Of a stretch of 64,000 bases of DNA, positions 1-8,615 are shown piece by piece (within the stretch, counting starts at the first letter, position 1; every line of letters begins with the position of its first letter). The notes beneath the pieces were generated by a model. It saw nothing but the letters and a program-made list of their open reading frames with translations, ran no database searches and was not told the origin of the DNA. Origin of the DNA: Pelagisphaera sp964404745 (GTDB lineage: Bacteria > Verrucomicrobiota > Verrucomicrobiia > Opitutales > Opitutaceae); contig CAYOLG010000010.1 of the NCBI GenBank assembly GCA_964404745.1, positions 62,001 to 126,000 of the forward strand, in the 5' to 3' direction. A program made the translations under genes and the position numbers.

Positions 1-2
1 CT

Positions 3-1010
3 TCGCATCCGGGCGTTTCCGGAGGCCACAACGCCGAGGGCAGCATCTTGTCTGCAGCTCCCTACTCGAAAAACGCGGCGTTCAAGAACACCATTTCACT
101 GGACCAGTATATGGCCAAGCACTTGGGGCACCATACACGCTACCCTTCGATGGTTCTCAACGTTAAAGGCAACAACAGTCCTTCCTATACTGAAACCGGC
201 AGCATGATTCCAGCCGAAGACTCTCCCTCCAAGCTTTTCAACAAACTCTTCGTGGCCGATTCTCCCAAAGAGCAAGCCAAGCAAGTCAAGCGTTTGAAGC
301 AGGGGCAAAGCATCATGGACGTTGTCGCCTCCGATGCCAAGAAATTGCAACGCAGCCTTGGCCCTGGAGACCTAGACAAGATGGACCAGTACTTCACTTC
401 GGTCCGAAATTTCGAGAGGCGACTGAGCGAAACCGAAGAATGGGCCCGCCGGCCAAAGCCTGAGGTAGATGCCGATGTCCCAATGGACATCACGGACAAC
501 AACCAATTCATCGCCGCTAAGAAGCTCATGCTTGATATCATGTACATGGCGATCCAGACTGATTCGACTCGCTTCATGACTTTGCACCTCAACGGCAATG
601 GCGGAACGTCTCCAATAAATGGAGTCGACGAATCCTACCACTCTTTGAGCCACCATGGCTTGGATGGAGAAAAGATCGACCAACTGACGCTTGTAGAGTC
701 CGAATTGGTCAAAGCCTGGGGCAGCTTCGTCCGGCGCCTAAAGGAGACCAACGAAGGCGGCGGCAACCTACTGGATCAAACTAATGTTCTCCTAACTTCG
801 AATCTCGGAAATGCTAGCGCCCACGACAACAGCAATATGCCGGTACTGTTCGCAGGTGGCGGATTCAAGCATGGGCAGCACATCGCTTTCGATCAGAAAG
901 ACAATTACCCGCTTCCAAAGCTCTACGTTAGCGCCTTACAGCGGCAAGGTCTAGACATCGATAAATTCTCCACCACGACCGGAACGATGGCCGGTCTGGA
1001 AATGTCCTGA
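3..1010 (+). CDS. DUF1552 protein, C-terminal part (5' end outside window)
   Basis: The frame is open from base 3, before any start codon, and reads SHPGVSGGHNAEG, so this is the last 335 residues of a longer protein. The HPGVSGGH stretch, the later LHLNGNGG and YHSLSHHG motifs and the LTSNLGNASAHDNSNMP block near the C-terminus fit the secreted DUF1552 family. That family is abundant in Planctomycetes and Verrucomicrobia and is usually encoded beside DUF1587/DUF1592 or DUF1549 cytochrome-like proteins; its function is not established. It resembles DUF1501 proteins in its conserved His/Asn residues. A TTG at 48 could be called as a start, but the conserved sequence continues upstream of it. 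The gene ends with TGA and is followed by two hairpins. Confidence 0.85.
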   Translation, partial: SHPGVSGGHNAEGSILSAAPYSKNAAFKNTISLDQYMAKHLGHHTRYPSMVLNVKGNNSPSYTETGSMIPAEDSPSKLFNKLFVADSPKEQAKQVKRLKQGQSIMDVVASDAKKLQRSLGPGDLDKMDQYFTSVRNFERRLSETEEWARRPKPEVDADVPMDITDNNQFIAAKKLMLDIMYMAIQTDSTRFMTLHLNGNGGTSPINGVDESYHSLSHHGLDGEKIDQLTLVESELVKAWGSFVRRLKETNEGGGNLLDQTNVLLTSNLGNASAHDNSNMPVLFAGGGFKHGQHIAFDQKDNYPLPKLYVSALQRQGLDIDKFSTTTGTMAGLEMS

Positions 1011-1369
1011 GGACAGTCCGCTCGGATTACTCAACTTCGGCGCATTGCAATTCGAATTGCAGCATTTCGTTGTAGGCACGATCGGTCATCGGGCAACCAG
1101 TTCAACGACCGTGTCTAGTAAGCCAGAAATTCGTTGGGTCGCCGCAAGCAACGACCCAACACCGAAAACGCGATATCGGTTGCATAGGGACATGCAGCCT
1201 TAACATCTCAAGAGCATTTGGCATTTATCGGAACCTCTCTTAGAAATTGCATTTTACCCAAGAAAGTGCAAAGGACTTAAATTATACCACTGAACATTCC
1301 TGAAGATTTTGAGGATCCGCTCGTTTCTCCAAAACACGAATACGTCGAGCCCTGAAGCCATCGATACAA
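1011..1369. other. Intergenic region with palindrome and hairpins
   Basis: No gene is seen here. Positions 1046-1061 are a perfect 16-base palindrome (TGCAATTCGAATTGCA). Positions 1133-1141 (GTTGGGTCG) pair perfectly with 1152-1160 (CGACCCAAC) around a 10-base loop, giving a terminator-like hairpin 3' of the DUF1552 gene, but no T-run follows. The AT-rich stretch 1240-1290 before the ThuA gene probably holds its promoter, although no convincing -35/-10 pair was found. Confidence 0.5.
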
Positions 1370-2338
1370 ATGAAACTCTCTTCGCTCCTCACCCTGGCCC
1401 TATCGGCCTTTCTATTAGCTTCCTGCAGCCCGCAAAGCCCAAAGCTGAAAGCCCTTATTGTCGATGGCCAGAACAACCATGGCGTCTGGCCCCAGTCGAC
1501 CTACATGATGAAACGCTACCTTGAGGAAACGGGCTTGTTCACTGTCGATGTCGAGCGTTCCAAATACACTTGGAAGGGAGATGAACTGATCGGCCAATAC
1601 CCTATCAAAGGCTTGCCGAAAACAGAAGCCTTGCCCGAGCCCAAAGCAGATCCCGATTTCGCGCCAGACTTCGCCAAGTACGACGTCGTCATCTCCAATT
1701 TCGGATGGAAAGCAGCTCCGTGGCCCGAGAAAACTCAGTCCGCCTTCGCAGCCTTTGTTCGGGAGGGTGGCGGCTTTGTCGTCATACACGCGGCCAACAA
1801 TTCTTTTCCCGAGTGGAAAGCCTACAACGAGATGATCGGCATTGGCGGTTGGGGTGGTCGAACGGAAAAAGACGGACCATATCTCTACTTCGACGCCATG
1901 CAAAAACTTGTTCGCGATCCCTCCCCTGGAAGCGGTGGTTCCCATGGAGCTCAGACGCCCTTTCTCGTAACCATGCGCGACGCCGATCATCCAATAACCC
2001 AAGGACTGCCTGACCAATGGCTGCACAGCAAAGATGAGTTGTACGCTCAATTGAGAGGTCCGGCGGAAAATATCAACGTGCTCGCCACCGCCTACTCCGA
2101 TCCGGAAAACAAAGGTACAGGGCGCTACGAGCCTATGTTGATGGCTTTGAGCTTCGGCGAGGGTCGGGTTTTTCACACGACACTAGGCCATGCCGATTAC
2201 TCCTTCGAATGCGTCGGCTTTATTACCACCTTTCTGCGAGGAACCGAGTGGGCCGCTACTGGAAAGGTCACCCAATCGGACGTGCCCAACGACTTCCCGA
2301 CTGAAAAGGCTGTTAGCCAACGTCCGTTTGATCTTTGA
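1370..2338 (+). CDS. ThuA-like lipoprotein
   Basis: A 322-residue protein of the ThuA family (glutamine-amidotransferase-like fold, named from trehalose utilisation), common as secreted proteins in Verrucomicrobia and Planctomycetes. The N-terminus is a lipoprotein signal: a hydrophobic stretch followed by the lipobox LLASC with the modified Cys near residue 19. The fold signature follows: KALIVDGQNNHGVWP near residue 29, then YDVVISNFGW, GGGFVVIHAANNSF, GWGGRTE, and GEGRVFHTTLGHADYS near the C-terminus. Members are often tied to sugar or polysaccharide use, but the substrate is unknown. It is convergent with the aminomutase gene. ATG at 1370 puts the signal peptide right at the start. Confidence 0.85.
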   Translation: MKLSSLLTLALSAFLLASCSPQSPKLKALIVDGQNNHGVWPQSTYMMKRYLEETGLFTVDVERSKYTWKGDELIGQYPIKGLPKTEALPEPKADPDFAPDFAKYDVVISNFGWKAAPWPEKTQSAFAAFVREGGGFVVIHAANNSFPEWKAYNEMIGIGGWGGRTEKDGPYLYFDAMQKLVRDPSPGSGGSHGAQTPFLVTMRDADHPITQGLPDQWLHSKDELYAQLRGPAENINVLATAYSDPENKGTGRYEPMLMALSFGEGRVFHTTLGHADYSFECVGFITTFLRGTEWAATGKVTQSDVPNDFPTEKAVSQRPFDL

Positions 2339-2412
2339 TGCCAGACAAAACCGCTAAGCCGATCTCAGTTTAGTCCCCTAAGCGGCATGCGAGCAATTTA
2401 CGAAAGAGCCGC

Positions 2413-3594
2413 CTAGCACTCGATTTCCTGCTCGTGGCAGCGGCATTCGTCGTCGATGGTAAAGCTCTTGAGAGGATACCGGAATAGCTTTCCTTCGAAG
2501 TTCCGGAAATGGATGGCTTCGTCGTCTATTTTGGTGATATACTGAGGATTGATCGGCACTTTGCCTCCACCACCAGGAGCGTCAATAACGTATTGGGGAA
2601 CGGCGTAACCTGTTGTGTGCCCCCGCAGTTTCTTCATTATCTCCAGCCCTTTACACACACTGGCCCTCAAGTGGGCGCTACCTGTAATCAAATCGCACTG
2701 ATAGATATAGTAAGGGCGCACGCGCATTCTAAGCAAACGATGTATCAATGCTTTCATGACATCTACATCATCGTTTATCCCGTTCAGCAAAACGGACTGA
2801 TTCCCCAGCGGAACACCGGCGAATGCAAGCCTTTCGCACGCGGCTTTCAACTCCGCCGTGCACTCTTTGGGATGGTTCGCGTGAATACTCATCCAAATAG
2901 GGCCATGCTTTTTAAATACAGCGCACAGGCTTTTCGTGATTCGCTGCGGCATGAACACCGGAATCCGCGATCCAATGCGAATGAATTCCACATGGGGAAT
3001 TTTACGCAAACGTCCCAGCAGATAATCCAGTTTGCTATCCGAAAGAAGTAGCGGATCGCCCCCGCTAAGGAGCACGTCGCGAACCTCTGGATGCGATTCA
3101 ATGTATTCTAGCCCTTGTTCGAACTCGGGGTGGAAATTATAGTCTTGAGCATTGCTGACCAAACGGCTTCGCGTGCAATACCGACAGTAGGCAGCGCAGC
3201 GGTCAGTCACCAAAAATAGCACTCGATCCGGGTAGCGATGCACCAGACCCGGAACAGGAGAGTGAGCGTCTTCGCCAACCGGATCGAGCATCTCCTCTCC
3301 GGAAACGACCATCTCGCCAGTCCGAGGAATCACCTGCTTGCGGATGGGACAATCCGGATCGCCGCGATCTATCAAATTGAAGAAGTAGGGAGTGATCGCC
3401 ATGGCTAGTTTTTTATTGGCGTGCTGACATCCTTTCCGCTCGTCCTCGGTCAGCTCGATCAACGACTCGAGTTGCTCAAGAGAGGTGATGCGATTCCTCA
3501 GTTGCCAGGTCCAACTCCTCCAATCCGATTTCGGAACGTCGCCCCAGATCCCTTGGCCTTCATACCATGTAGTTCGATCTTCTGTATACGGCAT
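2413..3594 (-). CDS. kamA: Lysine 2,3-aminomutase family radical SAM enzyme
   Basis: A 393-residue radical S-adenosylmethionine, PLP-dependent enzyme that interconverts L-alpha-lysine and L-beta-lysine. The cluster motif CAAYCRYC (CxxxCxxC) lies in the first half, followed by the family blocks DVLLSGGDPLLL, HVEFIRIGSR and MSIHANHPKE; the C-terminal half carries YYIYQCDLITGSAH and YAVPQYVIDAPGGGGK, the latter around the PLP site. Length fits KamA rather than the shorter EpmB. No lysine-fermentation genes or elongation factor P genes lie nearby, so the role could be beta-lysine formation for osmoprotection or another modification. The ATG at 3594 is chosen; an upstream in-frame TTG at 3618 would add eight residues but has no ribosome-binding site. 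Confidence 0.88.
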   Translation of the reverse strand: MPYTEDRTTWYEGQGIWGDVPKSDWRSWTWQLRNRITSLEQLESLIELTEDERKGCQHANKKLAMAITPYFFNLIDRGDPDCPIRKQVIPRTGEMVVSGEEMLDPVGEDAHSPVPGLVHRYPDRVLFLVTDRCAAYCRYCTRSRLVSNAQDYNFHPEFEQGLEYIESHPEVRDVLLSGGDPLLLSDSKLDYLLGRLRKIPHVEFIRIGSRIPVFMPQRITKSLCAVFKKHGPIWMSIHANHPKECTAELKAACERLAFAGVPLGNQSVLLNGINDDVDVMKALIHRLLRMRVRPYYIYQCDLITGSAHLRASVCKGLEIMKKLRGHTTGYAVPQYVIDAPGGGGKVPINPQYITKIDDEAIHFRNFEGKLFRYPLKSFTIDDECRCHEQEIEC

Positions 3595-3751
3595 AGTCTT
3601 GCGCAGCCTTTCTGACAATTGAAAGACGAGTCATAGCTCGTTTTTCCTGCATGCCAATGCATTTGTCCAGGCGTTCAATGTTTGAATTATTCGATAACCC
3701 ACAAAAAGAGATTGGCGCGCTTCCGTAAACTACGTTTTCTCGAAAATCGAG

Positions 3752-4918
3752 ATGAGCGATTCACGGACAGGAGTTTTGGCGTTAGAAGATGGAACCGTAT
3801 TCAGGGGCTGCCCTTTCGGGGGCAAAAACACGGTTGTTGGAGAAGCCGTATTCAATACGAGCATGACCGGATACCAAGAAATCCTGACAGACCCGTCCTA
3901 CTTTGGTCAAATTGTGACCATGACCGCCCCCATGATCGGGAACTACGGAGTGAACATGGAAGACACCGAGGCCGAGTCACCCATGGTTCGCGGATTCATC
4001 GTTCGCGAGCTGAGCCCCATTGTCAGCAATTGGCGCAGCAATGAATCTCTTGGCGACTACCTCGAACGCTATGGTATTCCTGGACTCGACAGCGTGGATA
4101 CCCGAGCGTTGACCAAAAAACTACGGGTTCACGGAGCAATGAAGGCCTGCCTGAGCACCGAAGGGATTTCCGACGAAGAAGCTGTCAAACGAGCTCGCGA
4201 CTGGGAAGGTATCGTTGGCGCTGACTATGTGAAAGAGGTGACAACAGATTGCCCCTACGTGTACTCGCTTCCAGAGAGCGACCACTGGCCCTATAATCCA
4301 ACGGGATCCGAAATCCGCCCGCATGCTCAAGACAAGCGCGTCTTCAAGATAGCCGCTTTAGACTTCGGGGCCAAAAAGTCGATTTTCCGGGAGCTTTCCT
4401 ACCATGGCTTCGAGGTCCATGTTTTTCCAGCTACGGCTAGCGTTGAGGAGATCAAAGCCATCGAACCGGAAGGAATCTTTCTTTCCAACGGGCCCGGCGA
4501 CCCGGAGGCCGTTACCTACGCCCATGAGACCGTGCGGCAGCTAATTGACGAATACCCGACCTTTGGAATTTGCCTCGGTCACCAGATCATCACGCACGCC
4601 ATTGGGGCCAAAACCTACAAGCTGAAATTTGGTCACCGAGGAGGCAACCAGCCCATCAAGAATTTCGAAACTGATTCCGTGGCCATTACCGCCCACAATC
4701 ACGGATTCGCCACTTCCGAAGAGGGCCTTGAAGAAGCTGGGGCTGAAATCACGGAAATCAATCTCAACGACAAGACGATCGCTGGCATTCGGCTAAAGGG
4801 TAAACCGGTCTTTTCCGTACAATACCACCCCGAAGCTGGGCCAGGGCCGAGCGATGCCAATCCGAATTTCCGCAAGTTCTACGATCTAGTAGCGGAAAAC
4901 GCAGCTACTCCTGCCTAG
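3752..4918 (+). CDS. carA: Carbamoyl-phosphate synthase small subunit
   Basis: The 388-residue glutaminase subunit of carbamoyl-phosphate synthase, which hydrolyses glutamine and channels ammonia to the large subunit CarB for arginine and pyrimidine synthesis. The N-terminal domain shows LALEDGTVFRG and EAVFNTSMTGYQEILTDPSY; the C-terminal class-I amidotransferase domain has the nucleophile in FGICLGHQ (Cys at about residue 274) and the catalytic His/Glu in VFSVQYHPEAGPGP. Length is normal. carB is not beside it: the next gene is a convergent kdsB. The ATG at 3752 directly precedes the conserved N-terminus. Confidence 0.96.
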   Translation: MSDSRTGVLALEDGTVFRGCPFGGKNTVVGEAVFNTSMTGYQEILTDPSYFGQIVTMTAPMIGNYGVNMEDTEAESPMVRGFIVRELSPIVSNWRSNESLGDYLERYGIPGLDSVDTRALTKKLRVHGAMKACLSTEGISDEEAVKRARDWEGIVGADYVKEVTTDCPYVYSLPESDHWPYNPTGSEIRPHAQDKRVFKIAALDFGAKKSIFRELSYHGFEVHVFPATASVEEIKAIEPEGIFLSNGPGDPEAVTYAHETVRQLIDEYPTFGICLGHQIITHAIGAKTYKLKFGHRGGNQPIKNFETDSVAITAHNHGFATSEEGLEEAGAEITEINLNDKTIAGIRLKGKPVFSVQYHPEAGPGPSDANPNFRKFYDLVAENAATPA

Positions 4919-4960
4919 CGAGCATTTCGGCTGCCTTCAAAGGCGGCGATTGACTAGGCC

Positions 4961-5695
4961 CTATATCGAGCGCTCGAAAGCCGCTGCGTCTTCGATAGTG
5001 TCCACCCCAATCGACGGGTCTTGGGTAATGTCGACATCGATCGAGTATCCATTTTCCAGAGCCCGGAGCTGCTCCAGCTTTTCCGTCTCCTCCAGGGTGG
5101 TTTTCGGAAGGGAGCAAAACGTATTCAGGAATTCTTTACTGTATCCATATAAGCCGAGGTGCCGATAGGCGGGAAAGCCCGAGATTGCCAATTGACAATC
5201 GTTCTCCTGCCCATCCCGATCGTAGGGAATCGCCGATCGAGAAAAATAGAGAGCCCGACCTTTAGAATCGAGAACCACCTTGACCTGATTTGGATCCAGG
5301 AAATCAGCCCATTCGACAAAGGGAGTCGCCAATGTCGCCATCGCCGAACCCTCCCGCAACTTGGCCTCCAACGCTTTGATCTGACCTCTGGTGACCAAAG
5401 GTTCATCTCCCTGAACGTTGATAATCCACTCCGCGCCAATACTTTCGTTGGCATCCGCCAGACGATCCGTTCCACAAGTGTGGTCCGGTCGCGTCATAAT
5501 CGTAGCAAATCCAGCTTGCTCTAATGTATCCTGCAAACGGGGATGATCCACCGCGAAGTAACGGGGAATGTCCGGGGCTTGATTGGCCAAGCGTTCGGCC
5601 ACCCAAAGTATCAAGGGTTTGCCTTTGATCTGATAGAGCAACTTTTCCGGAAAACGTGTGGAGGCCAGCCTAGCCGGAGCGATGATAGCAATCAT
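4961..5695 (-). CDS. kdsB: 3-deoxy-manno-octulosonate cytidylyltransferase
   Basis: CMP-Kdo synthetase (244 residues) activates Kdo with CTP for the inner core of lipopolysaccharide. The N-terminal nucleotide-binding signature PARLASTRFPEKLL and the later TCGTDRLAD and INVQGDEPLV motifs are typical of KdsB, and the C-terminus has HLGLYGYSKEFL and IDVDITQDP. Its presence, with lpxA, says that the organism makes Kdo-containing lipid A. It stands alone between carA (convergent) and the divergent HPr gene. Start ATG at 5695. Confidence 0.95.
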   Translation of the reverse strand: MIAIIAPARLASTRFPEKLLYQIKGKPLILWVAERLANQAPDIPRYFAVDHPRLQDTLEQAGFATIMTRPDHTCGTDRLADANESIGAEWIINVQGDEPLVTRGQIKALEAKLREGSAMATLATPFVEWADFLDPNQVKVVLDSKGRALYFSRSAIPYDRDGQENDCQLAISGFPAYRHLGLYGYSKEFLNTFCSLPKTTLEETEKLEQLRALENGYSIDVDITQDPSIGVDTIEDAAAFERSI

Positions 5696-5788
5696 AAATA
5701 GCTTTAAAACCGGGTCTCACCGATTTGTGAACTCGCAAATTCGCGAATAATCGCTTGTTCTGTTGGGAATATCTCTATTTTTACCCCC

Positions 5789-6088
5789 ATGGACTCCGCG
5801 AATCTGCATCCCGAAGGACAAAACGTCGAACGAATCCTGCTGGTCGAGAACCAGATGGGGATTCACGCTCGTCCCGCAGCCATGATCGTGCGAGCGGCCA
5901 ATAAGTTCGAAAGCGATCTCTTTTTCGAGAAGGATAACGAGCAAGTGAATGGCAAATCGATTATGGGCCTCATGATGCTCGCTGCTGGAAAAGGAACCGA
6001 ACTGAAAGCAATCGCTGTGGGAAGCGATGCCGAGTCCGCGTTAGAAGAGCTGGCCCGCTTATTCGCCAGCAAGTTCGACGAAAAATAG
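5789..6088 (+). CDS. ptsH: HPr family phosphocarrier protein
   Basis: A 99-residue HPr-like protein. The active-site motif GIHARPAA places the phosphorylated histidine at residue 26, and GKSIMGLM places the regulatory serine at residue 57; the 31-residue spacing equals that of His15 and Ser46 in classical HPr, so both phosphorylation sites are kept. The N-terminus is about ten residues longer than usual. No enzyme I, EII components or HPr kinase are in the window, so it could act in sugar uptake, nitrogen-PTS regulation or purely as a regulator. It ends only four bases before the stop of the convergent TatD gene. Confidence 0.9.
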   Translation: MDSANLHPEGQNVERILLVENQMGIHARPAAMIVRAANKFESDLFFEKDNEQVNGKSIMGLMMLAAGKGTELKAIAVGSDAESALEELARLFASKFDEK

Positions 6089-6092
6089 AGGG

Positions 6093-6923
6093 CTAATCTT
6101 TCAATCCGAAGAATTGGTAGGCGTTCTTTGACGTTTTTTGGGCGAAGCTCGCTTCGTCCATACCAAACAGTTCCTGGCAATAATTCGCCGTATGCCGCAG
6201 ATACGCGGGTTCGTTAGGTTTACCTCTATGGGGAACGGGCGACAAATAAGGAGCATCAGTTTCGATCATCAAACGATCAATCCCTTGAAGCCTCGCTGCC
6301 TCTCGAATGGACTCGGCATTTTTAAAGGTAATTATCCCCGTGAAGCTCCCGAAACCACCACGATCGAGCAATTGCTGCATCTCGCCGGGGCCTTCAGAAA
6401 AGCAATGGAATACAACGCGTGTCCAATCCACATCCGATCGATCAATTTCTTCGACACATTCCGTGAACGCTCCGCGGGAATGGATGACCATCGGGGTATC
6501 CAAGCTTTTCGCAATCGCCAACTGCCTTCGAAACGCGGCCTTCTGCCGCTCAAGAACCGTTTCCGCATCCGACGGGTCCTTGGGCAGGTGAAAACGATCC
6601 AAGCCAATTTCGCCAAGAGCGACTGGCGGGCGGGAACGCTCAAAATAGGGAGTAATGCTTTCAATTAGAGTCTCCCAACTTTCGTCTACCGAAGTCGGGT
6701 GAATGCCGACCGTGTAATCGACCATTCCCGGTGTCGATTCCGCTAAGCTGGCATACAATTCCCAGTCTTCTCCATCCGTACCCACAGTTATCATACGTGT
6801 AACCCCTGCAGTCAAGGAGGCATCAAGCGCGTTGCTTAAGATGCCTTTCTCGTGAAAGCTTTCCAGGTGCGTATGCGTATCTACGATCGAATTCACAGAG
6901 AAGCGACTAAGCGAAGAGAACAC
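6093..6923 (-). CDS. tatD: TatD family metal-dependent DNase
   Basis: A TatD/YcfH-type hydrolase (up to 276 residues) with a TIM-barrel metal site that cuts DNA or removes 3' damage. Metal ligands are visible in DTHTHLE near the start, in VALGEIGLDRF, PMVIHSRGA, VVFHCFSEG and LMIETDAPYLSPVPHRGK. The C-terminus ends in the usual NAYQFFGL block. GTG at 6923 is the longest start; GTG at 6896, nine codons in, gives the short N-terminus more typical of the family and may be the true start. It is divergent from trxB. Confidence 0.93.
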   Translation of the reverse strand: MFSSLSRFSVNSIVDTHTHLESFHEKGILSNALDASLTAGVTRMITVGTDGEDWELYASLAESTPGMVDYTVGIHPTSVDESWETLIESITPYFERSRPPVALGEIGLDRFHLPKDPSDAETVLERQKAAFRRQLAIAKSLDTPMVIHSRGAFTECVEEIDRSDVDWTRVVFHCFSEGPGEMQQLLDRGGFGSFTGIITFKNAESIREAARLQGIDRLMIETDAPYLSPVPHRGKPNEPAYLRHTANYCQELFGMDEASFAQKTSKNAYQFFGLKD

Positions 6924-7027
6924 TGAGGCAAAGCTAATCTTTTTATCAGTCTCTCATTGCCAAATGATGGGCTTGTTGCCATCCCATCATTTACAGAAAT
7001 TCTAAATAAAGCGCTTTCCATCAGAAA

Positions 7028-7969
7028 ATGTCCGACGAAATCGAAAACGTCCTTATAATTGGAACTGGCTGCGCGGGCCTTACCGCAGCTATCTACACGG
7101 CCCGGGCCAACTTGAATCCCCTAGTGCTCGAAGGCGATTTGCCCGGAGGCCAACTCACGCAAACGAGCGAGGTAGAAAATTTCCCCGGTTTTCCGGAAGG
7201 AGTAGACGGTTTCATGCTGATGGACAATTTACGGAAGCAAGCTAGCCGATTTGGAACCCGATTCAAACAGTCGATGATCGAATCAGTCGACTTCTCGTCA
7301 TCCCCTTACACCGTCCGCTCAAGCTCTGAAGAGTTTAAGGCTAAATCGGTCATCATATCGACCGGCGCTTCGCCTCGTCTGCTAGGAATTCCCGGCGAAA
7401 AGGAAATGTTTGGAGGCAAGGGCGTTACGACCTGCGCGACCTGCGATGGAGCCTTTTACCGCGATATGGAAGTCGTCGTTGTCGGAGGCGGCGACACGGC
7501 TTGCGAGGAAGCCCTTTTCCTGACCCGCTTTTGCAGCAAGATCACCCTTATTCACCGGCGCGATGAATTAAGGGCTTCAAAAATTATGGCTGACCGAACT
7601 GTAGGCCACGAGAAGATCGAGACGGCTTGGAACTCAGTCGTAGAAGAAATTCTGTCTGACGACACCGGAAATGTCGCAGGCGTACGCGTGAAGGACGTCA
7701 AAACACAGGAAACGCGGCAAATCGATTGTAAGGGCGTTTTTGTCGCCATCGGCCATATTCCCAACACTGGGCCCTTTTCCGAGGTGATCGCGACCGACAA
7801 CAACGGTTATTTTAAACCCGACAACGGCAGTCAGGTCAAAACCTCGATACCAGGCGTTTACGTCTCAGGCGATTGCGCTGATCACGTCTACCGACAAGCA
7901 ATCACCGCCGCAGGGATGGGCTGCCAAGCAGCTATCGAAGCGGAACGCTACCTGGCCGACTCCGAATAG
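7028..7969 (+). CDS. trxB: Thioredoxin-disulfide reductase
   Basis: A 313-residue low-molecular-weight thioredoxin reductase that passes electrons from NADPH through FAD to thioredoxin. The FAD site GTGCAGLTAAIY is near residue 12, the redox pair is in CATCDGAFY, the NADPH-binding motif is GGGDTACEEALFL, and the C-terminal FAD motif is GVYVSGDCADHVYRQ. Length and order are canonical. A small hairpin follows the stop. No thioredoxin gene is adjacent. Confidence 0.96.
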   Translation: MSDEIENVLIIGTGCAGLTAAIYTARANLNPLVLEGDLPGGQLTQTSEVENFPGFPEGVDGFMLMDNLRKQASRFGTRFKQSMIESVDFSSSPYTVRSSSEEFKAKSVIISTGASPRLLGIPGEKEMFGGKGVTTCATCDGAFYRDMEVVVVGGGDTACEEALFLTRFCSKITLIHRRDELRASKIMADRTVGHEKIETAWNSVVEEILSDDTGNVAGVRVKDVKTQETRQIDCKGVFVAIGHIPNTGPFSEVIATDNNGYFKPDNGSQVKTSIPGVYVSGDCADHVYRQAITAAGMGCQAAIEAERYLADSE

Positions 7970-7978
7970 ACGGCTAAA

Positions 7979-7994
7979 CGCCGTTTCAACGGCG
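7979..7994 (+). terminator. Hairpin after trxB
   Basis: CGCCGTT at 7979-7985 pairs perfectly with AACGGCG at 7988-7994, ten bases after the trxB stop. No U-tract follows, so this is at best a weak or factor-assisted terminator, or an mRNA 3'-end stabiliser. Confidence 0.35.
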
Positions 7995-8054
7995 GATCAA
8001 GATGCCTCTCCATGACTATGAGAAGATTTTGAACCGCTTCTGCGCCAACTAGAA

Positions 8055-8069
8055 TTGGAATAATTCTAA
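8055..8069. promoter_or_regulatory. Fur/Irr/PerR-type operator, copy 1
   Basis: TTGGAATAATTCTAA matches the 15-base 7-1-7 inverted repeat bound by PerR- and Irr-type Fur proteins. Its core (8056-8069) is the exact reverse complement of 14 bases of the second copy at 8084-8097, so the two sites face each other 14 bases apart, about 80-95 bases before the regulator's start codon. This arrangement suggests autoregulation and control of the downstream suf genes. Confidence 0.65.
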
Positions 8070-8083
8070 TTTGCTCTTGATAT

Positions 8084-8098
8084 TTAGAATTATTCCAG
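8084..8098. promoter_or_regulatory. Fur/Irr/PerR-type operator, copy 2, possible -10 element inside
   Basis: TTAGAATTATTCCAG is the inverted partner of copy 1 and agrees with the PerR-box pattern (TTANAATNATTNTAA) at nearly every defined position. TAGAAT at 8085-8090 could serve as a -10 element, in which case bound regulator would directly block RNA polymerase. The two copies together can also pair as a long hairpin in RNA. Confidence 0.6.
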
Positions 8099-8150
8099 TT
8101 TCCAATTGATACTGAGATTGATTCTTAGTATCGCCAGCAACACGGCCCTT

Positions 8151-8600
8151 ATGAACGCTGAACCCACAACCGAAACGCTAACCCGGAAGCTTGCCCAAGC
8201 CGGGCTTCGCACGACCCGTCAACGCGAGATTGTCTACGATGCCATCCTTACGAAGCCCGACCACCCTACTGCTGATGAGATATTCGCCCGCGTCAAAGCG
8301 GCAATGCCCTCGATTTCGCTGGCAACCGTATACAACTGCCTCGACACGCTAGTGCAGTGCCGGCTGGTGAAACAGGTTCATTTGGAGCGGGAATCGACCC
8401 GCTACTGCCCTAACCTTTCCGAACACGCCCACTTTCACGACGATGACACCGGCAAGGTATATGACGTCCAACTGAGCCATGAAGTTCTCGAAAAGCTATC
8501 CGGCTTGCTTCCTGAAAATTTCGAGCCCAATTCGATCGACATCACTTTCCGCGGCAGAAGCGCCCGCCCCGAGACACCTACCGAAACTGAATCCCACTAA
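8151..8600 (+). CDS. Fur-family transcriptional regulator, Irr-like (no CxxC zinc site)
   Basis: A 149-residue Fur-superfamily repressor. The N-terminal winged helix is clear: GLRTTRQREIVYDAI, HPTADEIFARV and the recognition helix SISLATVYNCLDTL. The C-terminal dimer/metal domain keeps a histidine/aspartate-rich segment (EHAHFHDDDTGKVYDV) but lacks the cysteine pair (CxxC) that holds structural zinc in Fur, Zur and PerR. That loss resembles the Irr branch, which senses iron through haem, but membership is inferred. It starts 15 bases before sufC and is preceded by two facing operators, so it probably controls Fe-S cluster assembly in place of IscR or SufR. An in-frame TTG at 8106 is a less likely start than ATG 8151. 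Confidence 0.85.
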   Translation: MNAEPTTETLTRKLAQAGLRTTRQREIVYDAILTKPDHPTADEIFARVKAAMPSISLATVYNCLDTLVQCRLVKQVHLERESTRYCPNLSEHAHFHDDDTGKVYDVQLSHEVLEKLSGLLPENFEPNSIDITFRGRSARPETPTETESH

Positions 8601-8615
8601 AATAGCTACTTTCTT

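Noticed and set aside
1309..1524. Short plus-strand frame before the ThuA gene
   Set aside because: It overlaps the ThuA gene in another frame and has no family features.
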